A stretch of DNA of 8,911 nucleotides from Marivivens sp. GTDB lineage: Bacteria; Pseudomonadota; Alphaproteobacteria; Rhodobacterales; Rhodobacteraceae. The translations under genes were made by a program, and so were the position numbers. The stretch lies in assembly GCA_024642185.1 (NCBI GenBank), contig JAHEBR010000076.1, forward strand, positions 1 through 8,911, given 5' to 3'. Of the stretch, positions 1 through 7,582 are shown piece after piece. Position 1 is the first letter of the stretch; the number at the start of each line of letters is the position of its first letter. The notes beneath the pieces are model-generated. The model was not told where the DNA came from and did not search any database. It saw only the letters and a program-made list of their open reading frames with translations.

Positions 1-807
1 CAGGCCATCGCCTATGGCACCAAGATGGTCGGCGGGGTGACGCCGGGCAAAGGCGGGCAGGATCATCTGGGCCTGCCGGTCTTCAACTCGGTTCACGAGG
101 CCCGCGCCGTGACCGGCGCCAATGCCTCTGTGATCTACGTCCCGCCGCCCTTCGCGGCCGATTCGATCCTCGAGGCGATCGACGCCGAGATGGAACTGAT
201 CGTCTGCATCACCGAGGGCATTCCGGTGCTCGACATGATGAAGGTCAAGCGCGCGCTGATGGATTCCCAATCGCGCCTGATCGGCCCCAACTGCCCCGGC
301 GTGATCACTCCGGGCGCCTGCAAGATCGGCATCATGCCCGGCCATATCCACAAGCGCGGCTCGGTCGGTGTCGTCTCGCGGTCGGGCACGCTCACCTATG
401 AGGCGGTCAAGCAGACCTCCGACCTCGGCCTCGGCCAATCGACCGCTGTCGGCATCGGCGGCGACCCGATCAAGGGGACCGAGCATATCGACGTTTTGGA
501 TATGTTCCTCGACGATCCGGAAACCCAGTCGATCATCATGATCGGCGAGATTGGCGGCTCGGCCGAAGAAGAGGCGGCCGAATTCCTCGCCGCCCAGCGC
601 AAGAAGGGCCGCTGGAAGCCCACCGCCGGCTTCATCGCCGGCCGCACCGCCCCTCCGGGCCGCCGCATGGGCCATGCCGGCGCCATCGTCTCGGGCGGCA
701 AGGGTGATGCGGAGTCGAAGATCGAAGCCATGAAGTCCGCCGGCATCGTCGTCGCCGAAAGCCCCGCGCATCTGGGCGAGGCGGTGATGAAGGCGATTGG
801 CAAGTAA
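1..807 (+). CDS. sucD: Succinyl-CoA ligase (ADP-forming) subunit alpha, 5'-truncated by the window edge
   Basis: Alpha subunit of succinyl-CoA synthetase, which interconverts succinyl-CoA and succinate with substrate-level phosphorylation in the cytoplasmic TCA cycle. The frame is open from base 1 (QAIAYGTKMVGGVTPGKGG), which aligns near residue 27 of the E. coli protein. About 26 N-terminal residues, including the start of the CoA-binding Rossmann fold, therefore lie upstream; 268 residues are visible. Diagnostic blocks are SRSGTLTYEAVKQT, GIGGDPIKGTEHIDVLDMF, MIGEIGGSAEEEAAEFLA and RRMGHAGAIVSGGKG. The His of MGHAGA (codon 673-675) is the residue phosphorylated during catalysis in this family. 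An ATG at 25 exists in frame but is internal, because homology continues before it. The beta-subunit gene sucC would be expected just upstream. The gene leads the sucA-sucB-lpdA cluster with a 51-nt gap to sucA. Identification is very secure. Confidence 0.97.
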   Translation, partial: QAIAYGTKMVGGVTPGKGGQDHLGLPVFNSVHEARAVTGANASVIYVPPPFAADSILEAIDAEMELIVCITEGIPVLDMMKVKRALMDSQSRLIGPNCPGVITPGACKIGIMPGHIHKRGSVGVVSRSGTLTYEAVKQTSDLGLGQSTAVGIGGDPIKGTEHIDVLDMFLDDPETQSIIMIGEIGGSAEEEAAEFLAAQRKKGRWKPTAGFIAGRTAPPGRRMGHAGAIVSGGKGDAESKIEAMKSAGIVVAESPAHLGEAVMKAIGK

Positions 808-815
808 CGTTCCCA

Positions 816-835
816 GCGCCCCGGAAACGGGGCGC
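816..835 (+). other. Intergenic hairpin between sucD and sucA
   Basis: A perfect 7-bp GC stem (GCGCCCC 816-822 with GGGGCGC 829-835) closes the loop GGAAAC. It is followed by GCTTCTCTAT, which is pyrimidine-rich but not a real T-tract. It starts 9 nt after the sucD stop and ends 23 nt before the sucA ATG. It could be a partial attenuator or an mRNA processing or stability element that sets the ratio of ligase to dehydrogenase message. It is unlikely to be a full terminator. Confidence 0.5.
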
Positions 836-858
836 GCTTCTCTATCGCAGGTGTCGCC

Positions 859-3816
859 ATGACCGAGCAAAGCCCCAACGATATCTTCCACGCCTCCTCG
901 TTCCTGCAAGGGGCGAACGCCGACTATGTCGAGCAGCTGCACGCCCGCTTCGCCGACAATCCCGGCAGCGTTGACGAAAGCTGGCGCGCCTTCTTCCAGT
1001 CGCTGGGCGACGCTCCCGCCGAGGCCCGCGCCGAGGCGATCGGCCCGTCTTGGGCGCGACCTGACTGGCCGCCGCAGGCCAGTGGCGAGTTGATCTCGGC
1101 GCTTGATGGCCAATGGCCGTCCGATCCGAAAAAGGCGGGCGAAAAGATCGCCTCCAAGGCCGCCGAAAAGGGCGTTCAGATGTCCGACGCGCAGGTGCGT
1201 CAGGCGGTGCTCGATTCGATCCGCGCCCTGATGATCATCCGCGCCTACCGGATCCGCGGCCACCTGATCGCCGATCTCGATCCCTTGGGGATGCGCGACA
1301 AGACCCCGCATCCCGAGCTTGATCCCAAAAGCTATGGTTTCACCGAAGCCGACATGGACCGGCCGATCTTTATCGACAACGTCCTCGGCCTCGAGATCGC
1401 CTCGATGCGGCAGATCATCGATATCGTCATGCGGACCTACTGCGGCACCTTCGCGCTGCAATATATGCACATCTCTAATCCCGAGCAGGCCGGCTGGCTG
1501 AAAGAGCGTATCGAAGGCTATGGCAAGGAAATCGCCTTCACCAAGACCGGGCGGCGCGCGATCCTCAACAAGCTTGTCGAGGCCGAGGGCTTTGAGAAAT
1601 TTCTCCACGTCAAATACATGGGCACCAAGCGCTTCGGCCTTGATGGCGGCGAGGCGCTGATTCCGGCGATGGAACAGATCATCAAGCGCGGCGGTTCGCT
1701 TGGCGTCGAGGAGATCGTCATCGGCATGCCGCACCGCGGCCGCCTGTCGGTCCTCGCCAATGTCATGGCCAAGCCCTATCGCGCGATCTTCAACGAATTT
1801 CAGGGCGGCAGCTTCAAGCCCGAAGACGTGGACGGCTCGGGCGACGTGAAATACCATCTCGGCGCCTCGTCCGACCGCGAGTTTGACGGCAACAAGGTGC
1901 ACCTCAGCCTCACCGCCAACCCCTCGCACCTCGAAGCTGTCAACCCCGTGGTTCTGGGTAAGGTTCGCGCCAAGCAGGCCCAGCGCGGCGATACCACCCG
2001 TTCGACCGTCCTGCCCGTGCTGTTGCATGGTGATGCGGCCTTCGCGGGCCAGGGCGTTGTGGCCGAGGGCTTTGGCCTTTCGGGCCTCGTCGGCCACAAG
2101 ACCGGCGGCACGATGCATATCATCGTCAACAACCAGATCGGCTTTACCACCGCGCCGCACTATTCGCGCTCGTCCCCCTACCCGACCGATATCGCGCTGA
2201 TGGTTGAAGCGCCGATCTTCCATGTGAATGGCGACGATCCCGAGGCCGTGGTCCACGCCGCCCGCGTCGCCACCGAGTTCCGCCAGAAATTCCACAAGGA
2301 CGTGGTGATCGACGTCTTCTGCTATCGCCGCTTCGGCCATAACGAAGGCGACGAGCCGATGTTTACCAATCCGGTCATGTACAACCGGATCAAGAAGCAC
2401 AAAACCACGCTCCAGCTCTATACCGAGCGCCTCGTGGCCGACGGCCTGATCCCCGAGGGCGAGATCGAGGATATGAAGGCGGCGTTCCAGGCGCAGCTCA
2501 ACGAAGAGTTTGACGCCGGCCGCACCTTCAAGCCCAACAAGGCCGACTGGCTGGATGGCCGCTGGTCGCACATGGATCGCAACAAGCAGGGCAAATACCA
2601 GCGCGGCAAGACCGCCATCAAGGAAAAGACCCTGCGCGAGATCGGCGAAGCGCTGGTCAAGGTGCCCGAAGGCTTCAAGACCCACCGCACCATCGACCGC
2701 CTTCTCGAGACCAAGGCGCAGATGTTCTCGACCGGCAATGGCTTCGATTGGGCTACCAGCGAGGCGCTGGCTTTTGGCTCTTTGATGCTCGAAGGCTATC
2801 CGGTGCGCCTTTCGGGGCAGGATGCCACCCGCGGCACCTTCAGCCAGCGGCACTCGGCCATCATCGATCAGGAAACCGAGGCGCGCCACTATCCGCTTAA
2901 CCATATCCGCGAGGGGCAGGCGCATTACGAGGTCATCGACTCGATGCTCTCGGAATATGCCGTGCTCGGCTTCGAATACGGCTACTCACTGTCCGAGCCG
3001 AATGCGCTTGTGGCTTGGGAAGCCCAGTTCGGCGATTTCGCCAACGGCGCCCAGATCATGTTCGATCAGTTCATCTCGTCGGGCGAATCCAAGTGGCTTC
3101 GGATGTCGGGCCTCGTCGTCCTCTTGCCGCACGGCTTCGAGGGCCAGGGCCCCGAACACAGCTCGGCCCGCCTCGAGCGGTTCCTGCAGATGTGCGGCGG
3201 CGACAACTGGATCGTGGCCAACTGCACCACACCGGCCAACTATTTCCACATCCTGCGCCGCCAGCTGCACCGCAGCTATCGCAAACCGCTGATCCTGATG
3301 ACGCCGAAATCGCTTTTGCGGCACAAGCTGGCGATCTCGGATATCGGCGATTTCACCACCGGTTCGTCCTTCCACCGCGTTCTGTGGGATGACGCGCAGA
3401 AGGGCCATTCCGATACCAAGCTGGTTACCGACGACAAGATCAAGCGCGTGGTCATGTGCTCGGGCAAGGTCTATTACGACCTCCTCGAAGAGCGCGACCG
3501 CCGCGGCATCGACGATGTCTATCTGATGCGCATCGAACAGTTCTATCCCTTCCCGGCCCTCTCGCTGGTGAAAGAGATGGAGCGTTTCAAACAGGCCGAG
3601 GTTGTCTGGTGTCAGGAAGAGCCCAAGAACCAGGGTGCCTGGAACTTCATCGAACCCAATATCGAATGGGTGCTGACCCGCATCGGCGCCGATTACAAGC
3701 GCCCCGTCTATGTCGGCCGCGCGGCTTCAGCCTCGCCCGCCACAGGCCTCGCCAGCATGCACAAAGCTCAACAAGAAGCGCTCGTGAACGACGCGCTGAC
3801 GATTGAAGGAAACTGA
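859..3816 (+). CDS. sucA: 2-oxoglutarate dehydrogenase E1 component (thiamin-diphosphate dependent)
   Basis: E1o decarboxylates 2-oxoglutarate on thiamin diphosphate and reductively succinylates the lipoyl arm of SucB. It is 985 residues, slightly longer than E. coli SucA (933). Residues 7-46 match the E1o N-terminal segment (NDIFHASSFLQGANADYVEQ). GMPHRGRLSVLAN (289-301, His292) and YHLGASSDRE (332-341) supply active-site residues. LHGDAAFAGQG (389-399) through NNQIGFT (424-430) is the thiamin-diphosphate/Mg motif. APIFHVNGDDPEAV and RRFGHNEGDEP follow. The pyrimidine-binding half carries SGQDATRGTFSQRH and LLPHGFEGQGPEHSSAR, and the C-terminus has WCQEEPKNQGAWNF. The ATG at 859 is supported by AGGTG at 849-853, five bases upstream, and by the family-like N-terminus. 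The gene is intact, and its stop lies 2 nt before sucB, suggesting translational coupling. Confidence 0.98.
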   Translation: MTEQSPNDIFHASSFLQGANADYVEQLHARFADNPGSVDESWRAFFQSLGDAPAEARAEAIGPSWARPDWPPQASGELISALDGQWPSDPKKAGEKIASKAAEKGVQMSDAQVRQAVLDSIRALMIIRAYRIRGHLIADLDPLGMRDKTPHPELDPKSYGFTEADMDRPIFIDNVLGLEIASMRQIIDIVMRTYCGTFALQYMHISNPEQAGWLKERIEGYGKEIAFTKTGRRAILNKLVEAEGFEKFLHVKYMGTKRFGLDGGEALIPAMEQIIKRGGSLGVEEIVIGMPHRGRLSVLANVMAKPYRAIFNEFQGGSFKPEDVDGSGDVKYHLGASSDREFDGNKVHLSLTANPSHLEAVNPVVLGKVRAKQAQRGDTTRSTVLPVLLHGDAAFAGQGVVAEGFGLSGLVGHKTGGTMHIIVNNQIGFTTAPHYSRSSPYPTDIALMVEAPIFHVNGDDPEAVVHAARVATEFRQKFHKDVVIDVFCYRRFGHNEGDEPMFTNPVMYNRIKKHKTTLQLYTERLVADGLIPEGEIEDMKAAFQAQLNEEFDAGRTFKPNKADWLDGRWSHMDRNKQGKYQRGKTAIKEKTLREIGEALVKVPEGFKTHRTIDRLLETKAQMFSTGNGFDWATSEALAFGSLMLEGYPVRLSGQDATRGTFSQRHSAIIDQETEARHYPLNHIREGQAHYEVIDSMLSEYAVLGFEYGYSLSEPNALVAWEAQFGDFANGAQIMFDQFISSGESKWLRMSGLVVLLPHGFEGQGPEHSSARLERFLQMCGGDNWIVANCTTPANYFHILRRQLHRSYRKPLILMTPKSLLRHKLAISDIGDFTTGSSFHRVLWDDAQKGHSDTKLVTDDKIKRVVMCSGKVYYDLLEERDRRGIDDVYLMRIEQFYPFPALSLVKEMERFKQAEVVWCQEEPKNQGAWNFIEPNIEWVLTRIGADYKRPVYVGRAASASPATGLASMHKAQQEALVNDALTIEGN

Positions 3817-3818
3817 CC

Positions 3819-5024
3819 ATGAGCACCGAAGTCCGCGTTCCGACCTTAGGCGAAAGCGTCACCGAGGCCACCGTCGCCACCTGGTTCAAGAAGCCCGGCG
3901 ATGCCGTGGCGGTGGATGAAATGCTCTGCGAGCTCGAGACCGACAAGGTCACCGTCGAGGTGCCCGCGCCGGTCGCCGGCGTCCTGACCGAGATCGTCGC
4001 CGCCGAAGGCACCACCGTCGGCGTTGCCGCCCTTCTCGCCCAGATCGCCGAAGGCGCTTCCGCTGCCGCCACCCCGGCAGCCCCCGCCCCCGAGCCCAAG
4101 GCCGAGCCCGCCGCTGCCCCCGCGCCCGCCAAAGAGCGCGACACCGAAGACGCCCCCTCGGCAAAGAAGCTGATGGCCGAAAGCAATCTCTCGGCCGATC
4201 AGGTCTCAGGCTCGGGCAAGGATGGCCGGATCATGAAGGAAGACGTGCTCGCCGCCCTTTCCGCACCCAAGGCCGAGGCCCCCGCCCCCGCCGCCCCGCG
4301 CGCGCCGGTCTCAGCCAATGACGCGGGCCGCGAGGAACGGGTCAAGATGACCCGCCTGCGCCAAACCATCGCCCGCCGCCTGAAAGAGGCGCAAAACACC
4401 GCCGCCATGCTCACGACCTATAACGAGGTCGACATGTCGGGCATCATGGACCTGCGCAACGCCTTCAAGGACCAGTTCGAGAAGAAGCATGGCGCCAAAC
4501 TGGGCTTCATGTCCTTCTTCACCAAGGCCTGCTGCCACGCGCTGAAAGAGGTCCCGGATGTGAATGCCGAGATCGACGGCACCGATGTGGTCTACAAGAA
4601 CTTCGTCCATATGGGGGTTGCCGTCGGCACGCCCACGGGCCTCGTGGTTCCGGTCGTGCGCGACGCCGACCAGAAGAGCTTTGCCGAGATCGAGAAGGAA
4701 ATCGCAGCCCTCGGCCTCAAGGCCCGCGACGGCAAGCTTTCCATGGCCGATATGCAGGGCGGCACCTTCACCATCTCCAACGGTGGCGTCTATGGCTCGC
4801 TCATGTCCTCGCCGATCCTCAACCCCCCGCAATCGGGCATCCTTGGCATGCACAAGATCCAGGATCGCCCCGTGGTCGTCGACGGCCAGATCGTCATCCG
4901 CCCGATGATGTATCTTGCGCTGAGCTACGATCACCGCGTCGTCGACGGCAAAGGGGCTGTAACGTTCCTCGTGCGGGTGAAAGAAGCGCTTGAAGATCCG
5001 CGCCGGTTGTTGATGGATCTCTAA
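3819..5024 (+). CDS. sucB: Dihydrolipoyllysine-residue succinyltransferase (E2 of the 2-oxoglutarate dehydrogenase complex)
   Basis: E2o forms the core of the complex and transfers succinyl groups from lipoamide to CoA. The protein is 401 residues. A single N-terminal lipoyl domain (about 1-76) carries the lipoylated lysine K43 in ELETDKVTVEVPAP. An Ala/Pro-rich flexible linker spans about 80-108. The peripheral subunit-binding domain (about 112-147, APSAKKLMAESNLSADQV...GKDGRIMKEDV) docks E1/E3. A second Ala/Pro linker spans about 148-166, and the catalytic acyltransferase domain runs from about 172 to the end. The active site SYDHRVVDG has the expected His372 and Asp376 (HxxxD). GGTFTISNGGVYGSLMSSPI is characteristic of E2o. 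GAAGGAAA at 3805-3812 is a strong ribosome-binding site and overlaps the end of sucA, which stops 2 nt before this ATG. Nothing is broken or missing. Confidence 0.98.
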   Translation: MSTEVRVPTLGESVTEATVATWFKKPGDAVAVDEMLCELETDKVTVEVPAPVAGVLTEIVAAEGTTVGVAALLAQIAEGASAAATPAAPAPEPKAEPAAAPAPAKERDTEDAPSAKKLMAESNLSADQVSGSGKDGRIMKEDVLAALSAPKAEAPAPAAPRAPVSANDAGREERVKMTRLRQTIARRLKEAQNTAAMLTTYNEVDMSGIMDLRNAFKDQFEKKHGAKLGFMSFFTKACCHALKEVPDVNAEIDGTDVVYKNFVHMGVAVGTPTGLVVPVVRDADQKSFAEIEKEIAALGLKARDGKLSMADMQGGTFTISNGGVYGSLMSSPILNPPQSGILGMHKIQDRPVVVDGQIVIRPMMYLALSYDHRVVDGKGAVTFLVRVKEALEDPRRLLMDL

Positions 5025-5032
5025 CGCCTTAC

Positions 5033-5038
5033 AGGAGG
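5033..5038 (+). promoter_or_regulatory. Consensus ribosome-binding site of the MAPEG gene
   Basis: A perfect AGGAGG lies 5 nt before the ATG at 5044. It is the strongest Shine-Dalgarno sequence in the window. It fixes the start of the small membrane protein and argues that this gene is well translated rather than a by-product of the operon. Confidence 0.8.
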
Positions 5039-5043
5039 CCGAA

Positions 5044-5457
5044 ATGACCCCAGAGCTTCAAGTCCTCGCCTATGCCGGCCTTCTTCAGGGCATCCAGTAT
5101 GTCCTGATGTCGGTCTCGGCCAATCTGGACCTCGGCCTCGGCAAGACGATGTCGGCCCGCGACCCCCATCGTCTTGGCAAGCCCATCGGCGAGCTTCTGG
5201 GCGTCCGTGCCGGCCGCCTGCACCGCGCCTTCACCAACCATTTCGAGGGGCTCATCCTCTTCACCCTCGCGGTTGTCGTCGTCACCCTCGCCGACCGCGC
5301 CACAGGCTTTTCCGCCGCCTGCGCCTGGACCTACCTCGGCGCGCGCATCCTCTATGTCCCGGCCTATTTCTTTGGCCTCTCGCCCTGGCGCTCGATCATA
5401 TGGATGGTCGGTTTCCTCGCCACGATGGCGATGCTTGCCTCGGCCCTTGTCTCCTGA
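5044..5457 (+). CDS. MAPEG family small integral membrane protein
   Basis: 137 residues. It belongs to the MAPEG superfamily (membrane-associated proteins in eicosanoid and glutathione metabolism), whose studied members include microsomal glutathione transferases; the bacterial members are mostly uncharacterised. Four hydrophobic segments fit the four-helix fold: about 5-25, 66-86, 90-110 and 116-136. The polar stretch GRLHRAFTNHFEG (57-69), with R58, R61, N65 and E68, matches the family's conserved Arg/Asn/Glu motif at the start of helix 2. ARILYVPAYFFGLSPWRS (100-117) is also typical. It has no cleavable signal peptide. The gene lies between sucB (19 nt) and lpdA (22 nt) on the same strand, so it is almost certainly co-transcribed with them. 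A link to the dehydrogenase, through thiol or peroxide chemistry or membrane placement, is only a guess. Family call strong; function unknown. Confidence 0.88.
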   Translation: MTPELQVLAYAGLLQGIQYVLMSVSANLDLGLGKTMSARDPHRLGKPIGELLGVRAGRLHRAFTNHFEGLILFTLAVVVVTLADRATGFSAACAWTYLGARILYVPAYFFGLSPWRSIIWMVGFLATMAMLASALVS

Positions 5458-5479
5458 TTTCCCCCCGAAAGGACCCGCC

Positions 5480-6865
5480 ATGTCGAATTATGACGTCATC
5501 ATCATCGGCGCCGGCCCCGGCGGCTATGTCTGCGCGATCCGCTGCGCCCAGCTTGGCCTGAAAACAGCCGTGGTCGAAGGCCGCGAGACGCTCGGCGGCA
5601 CCTGCCTCAACGTGGGCTGCATCCCCTCCAAGGCGCTCCTCCACGCCACCCATTCGCTCCACGAGGCCCAGCACAACTTCGCGGCAATGGGCCTCAAGGC
5701 CGCCGCTCCGCAAGTCGATTGGGCGCAGATGCAATCCTACAAACAGGATGTGATCGACGGCAACACCAAGGGCATCGAGTTCCTCTTCAAGAAGAACAAG
5801 GTCGATTGGATCAAAGGCTGGGCCACGATCCCCGCCCCCGGTCAGGTCAAGGTCGGCGACACCACCTACGAGGCCAAGAACATCGTCATCGCGACAGGGT
5901 CCGAGCCTTCCTCTCTTCCCGGCATCGAGATCGACGAAAAAACGGTCGTGACCTCAACCGGCGCGCTCTCGCTCCCCTCCATCCCCAAATCGCTCGCCGT
6001 GATCGGCGCCGGCGTCATCGGGCTCGAGCTTGGCTCGGTCTACAGCCGCCTCGGCGCGGAAGTGACCGTGATCGAATACCTCGACGCCATCACCCCCGGC
6101 ATGGACGGCGAAGTGCAGAAAACCTTCCAGCGGATGCTCAAGAAACAGGGCCTCAAGTTCGTCATGGGCGCCGCGGTTCAAAGTGTACAAACTGGCAAAA
6201 CCGGCAACAAAGTTTCGTACAAACTGCGCAAGAACGACAAGGAAGAGGCGCTGGAGGCCGAGGTTGTCCTCGTCGCCACCGGCCGCCGCCCCTTCACGGC
6301 GGGCCTCGGCCTCGACGCCCTCGGCATCGAGATGACCAAGCGTGGCCAGATCGCCACGAACCACTACGCCACCAATATTCCCGGCCTCTACGCCATCGGC
6401 GACGCCACCCCCGGCCCGATGCTTGCGCACAAGGCCGAGGATGAAGGCGTGGCCGTGGCCGAAATCCTCGCAGGCCAAAAAGGCCATGTAAATTATGGGG
6501 TTATCCCCGGCGTCATCTATACCCACCCAGAGGTCGCCTCTGTGGGCGCCACCGAAGAACAGCTCAAGGAAGAAGGCCGCGCCTACAAGGCCGGCAAGTT
6601 CTCCTTCATGGGCAACGGACGCGCCAAAGCGGTCTTCGCCGGCGACGGTTTCGTGAAAATCCTCGCCGACGCCACCACCGACCGCGTCCTAGGCTGCCAC
6701 ATCATCGGCCCCGCCGCCGGCGACCTCATCCACGAGATTTGCGTCGGAATGGAATTCGGCGCCGCCGCCGAAGACATCGCCCGCACCTGCCACGCCCACC
6801 CGACCTTCTCCGAGGCCGTGCGCGAGGCAGCCATGGCCTGCGGCGATGGGCCGATCCACAGCTAA
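5480..6865 (+). CDS. lpdA: Dihydrolipoyl dehydrogenase (E3)
   Basis: FAD-dependent disulfide oxidoreductase that reoxidises dihydrolipoamide on SucB and reduces NAD+. It is 461 residues, within the family range. The FAD Rossmann motif is GAGPGGYVCAIRCAQLG (10-26). The redox-active disulfide is C42/C47 in GGTCLNVGCIPSKALL. The NAD-binding motif is GAGVIGLELGSVYSRLG (176-192). The second FAD contact is YAIGDATPGPMLAHKAEDEG (304-323). The catalytic dyad is His440/Glu445 in CHAHPTFSEA of the dimerisation domain. The frame stays open upstream to 5174, but the start is placed at ATG 5480. There the protein begins MSNYDVIIIGAGPGG as in homologues, and GAAAGGA (5467-5473) is the ribosome-binding site. 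Being next to sucA-sucB suggests it serves the 2-oxoglutarate complex, though it may be shared with others. Confidence 0.98.
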   Translation: MSNYDVIIIGAGPGGYVCAIRCAQLGLKTAVVEGRETLGGTCLNVGCIPSKALLHATHSLHEAQHNFAAMGLKAAAPQVDWAQMQSYKQDVIDGNTKGIEFLFKKNKVDWIKGWATIPAPGQVKVGDTTYEAKNIVIATGSEPSSLPGIEIDEKTVVTSTGALSLPSIPKSLAVIGAGVIGLELGSVYSRLGAEVTVIEYLDAITPGMDGEVQKTFQRMLKKQGLKFVMGAAVQSVQTGKTGNKVSYKLRKNDKEEALEAEVVLVATGRRPFTAGLGLDALGIEMTKRGQIATNHYATNIPGLYAIGDATPGPMLAHKAEDEGVAVAEILAGQKGHVNYGVIPGVIYTHPEVASVGATEEQLKEEGRAYKAGKFSFMGNGRAKAVFAGDGFVKILADATTDRVLGCHIIGPAAGDLIHEICVGMEFGAAAEDIARTCHAHPTFSEAVREAAMACGDGPIHS

Positions 6866-6872
6866 ACCCTTC

Positions 6873-6930
6873 TTTTGGCTGAAAATACTCCGGGGGTGAG
6901 GCCCGCAAGGGCCGAGGGGGCAGCGCCCCC
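6873..6930. repeat. GC-rich double-hairpin intergenic element, likely bidirectional terminator
   Basis: This fills the gap between the convergent lpdA and GntR genes. In order it contains TTTT-GGCTG-AAAA (6873-6885), TACTCC and a G5 run (6892-6896). Next is a 5-bp hairpin, GGCCC-GCAA-GGGCC (6900-6913), with a GNRA-type loop, then a 6-bp hairpin, GGGGGC-AGC-GCCCCC (6916-6930). The last base, 6930, is also the final base of the GntR stop codon. On the minus strand, C5 at 6892-6896 could instead pair with G5 at 6926-6930. That gives a large structure enclosing the GGCCC hairpin, followed by GGAGTATTTT, which suits a terminator for the GntR transcript. I recall near-identical AAATACTCCGGGGG-type elements being common after genes in Rhodobacteraceae. 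That recollection is unverified, and only one copy is present here. Confidence 0.6.
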
Positions 6931-7580
6931 TAGCCTTTCAACATCCGAAGCCCCTGCGAGACGTCGGTCCTGACCGCAAGCCGCAGCCCCGGCTCATCCC
7001 CCGCCTTCAGGGCCGCGAGAATCAGCTTGTGGTGATAGGGCGGATCCTTGCGATTGAGCCGCCCATAAAGCGCCCGCATCGTCGGGCCGAGCTGCAACCA
7101 GACGGTCTCGGTCATCGCCAGCATCGCCGGCGCCTGTGCCCGCAGATAAAGCGTCCGGTGAAACTCGAGGTTCATCCGGATATAGCCGATCGCGTCATGC
7201 CGGGCGACCATCTGGCTGACGCCCTGGTTGATCGTCTCGAGCCGCTCGATCAGCGCGAAATGCGCCCGCGGCAAAGCCCGGCTCGCCAGCTCCGGCTCCA
7301 GAAGCGCCCGCAATGTTGCCAGTTCCTCGATCCGCTCGTTCGACAGCTCCGGCGTCGATATCCGCCCCGACGAACTCATCGTCAGCGCTCCCTCGGCCGC
7401 CAGCCGCCTCACCGCCTCGCGTGCCGGGGTCATCGAGACGTCGAACTCCTTGCCGATGCCACGCAAAGTCAGCGCCCGCCCCGGCTCGATCTCGCCATGC
7501 ATGATCCGCGCACGAAGGCTGCGATAGACCCTCTCGTGGGCCGCGTTATTGGGGTCGGTGGGGCGTGTTGTCGGCAGCAT
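6930..7580 (-). CDS. GntR family transcriptional regulator, FCD (FadR-type) subfamily
   Basis: 216-residue predicted DNA-binding regulator. The N-terminal winged helix-turn-helix spans about 14-78: HERVYRSLRARIMHGEIEPG, then LRGIGKEFDVSMTPAREAVRRLAAEG with a recognition helix near 49-64. The all-helical FCD ligand domain spans about 85-212: LRALLEPELASRAL, MNLEFHRTLYLRA, HHKLILAALKAGD. Such domains usually bind a small organic acid through a metal held by Asp/Asn and three His. Here N137, H141 and H184 fit, but D206 sits where the last His is normally found. The gene lies 30 nt downstream of the YgjP-like gene on the same strand and faces lpdA. No Shine-Dalgarno precedes the ATG at 7580, and a perfect palindrome lies just upstream. 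The effector and targets are unknown. Control of the neighbouring operon is possible but unsupported. Confidence 0.92.
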   Translation of the reverse strand: MLPTTRPTDPNNAAHERVYRSLRARIMHGEIEPGRALTLRGIGKEFDVSMTPAREAVRRLAAEGALTMSSSGRISTPELSNERIEELATLRALLEPELASRALPRAHFALIERLETINQGVSQMVARHDAIGYIRMNLEFHRTLYLRAQAPAMLAMTETVWLQLGPTMRALYGRLNRKDPPYHHKLILAALKAGDEPGLRLAVRTDVSQGLRMLKG

Positions 7581-7582
7581 GG

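Noticed and set aside
4053..4130. GCC/CCC-rich low-complexity run in sucB
   Set aside because: This is the normal Ala/Pro linker between the lipoyl and subunit-binding domains of E2 proteins.
4311..4934. Long antisense open frame over sucB (207 codons), plus others over sucA, sucB and lpdA
   Set aside because: GC-rich codon bias leaves antisense frames free of stops. The sense proteins are complete and highly conserved, and the antisense products have no recognisable motifs.
5174..5479. In-frame open extension upstream of lpdA that would add 102 residues to the protein
   Set aside because: It is an alternate-frame reading of the MAPEG gene, rich in Ser/Pro/Arg. LpdA homologues begin at MSNYDVII, and a good ribosome-binding site precedes ATG 5480.
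6176..6240. AT-richer patch in lpdA with a 10-bp direct repeat GTACAAACTG (6185-6194 and 6217-6226)
   Set aside because: The copies are in different reading frames and lie in a variable part of the NAD domain. The protein is uninterrupted, and the repeat is short enough to be chance.
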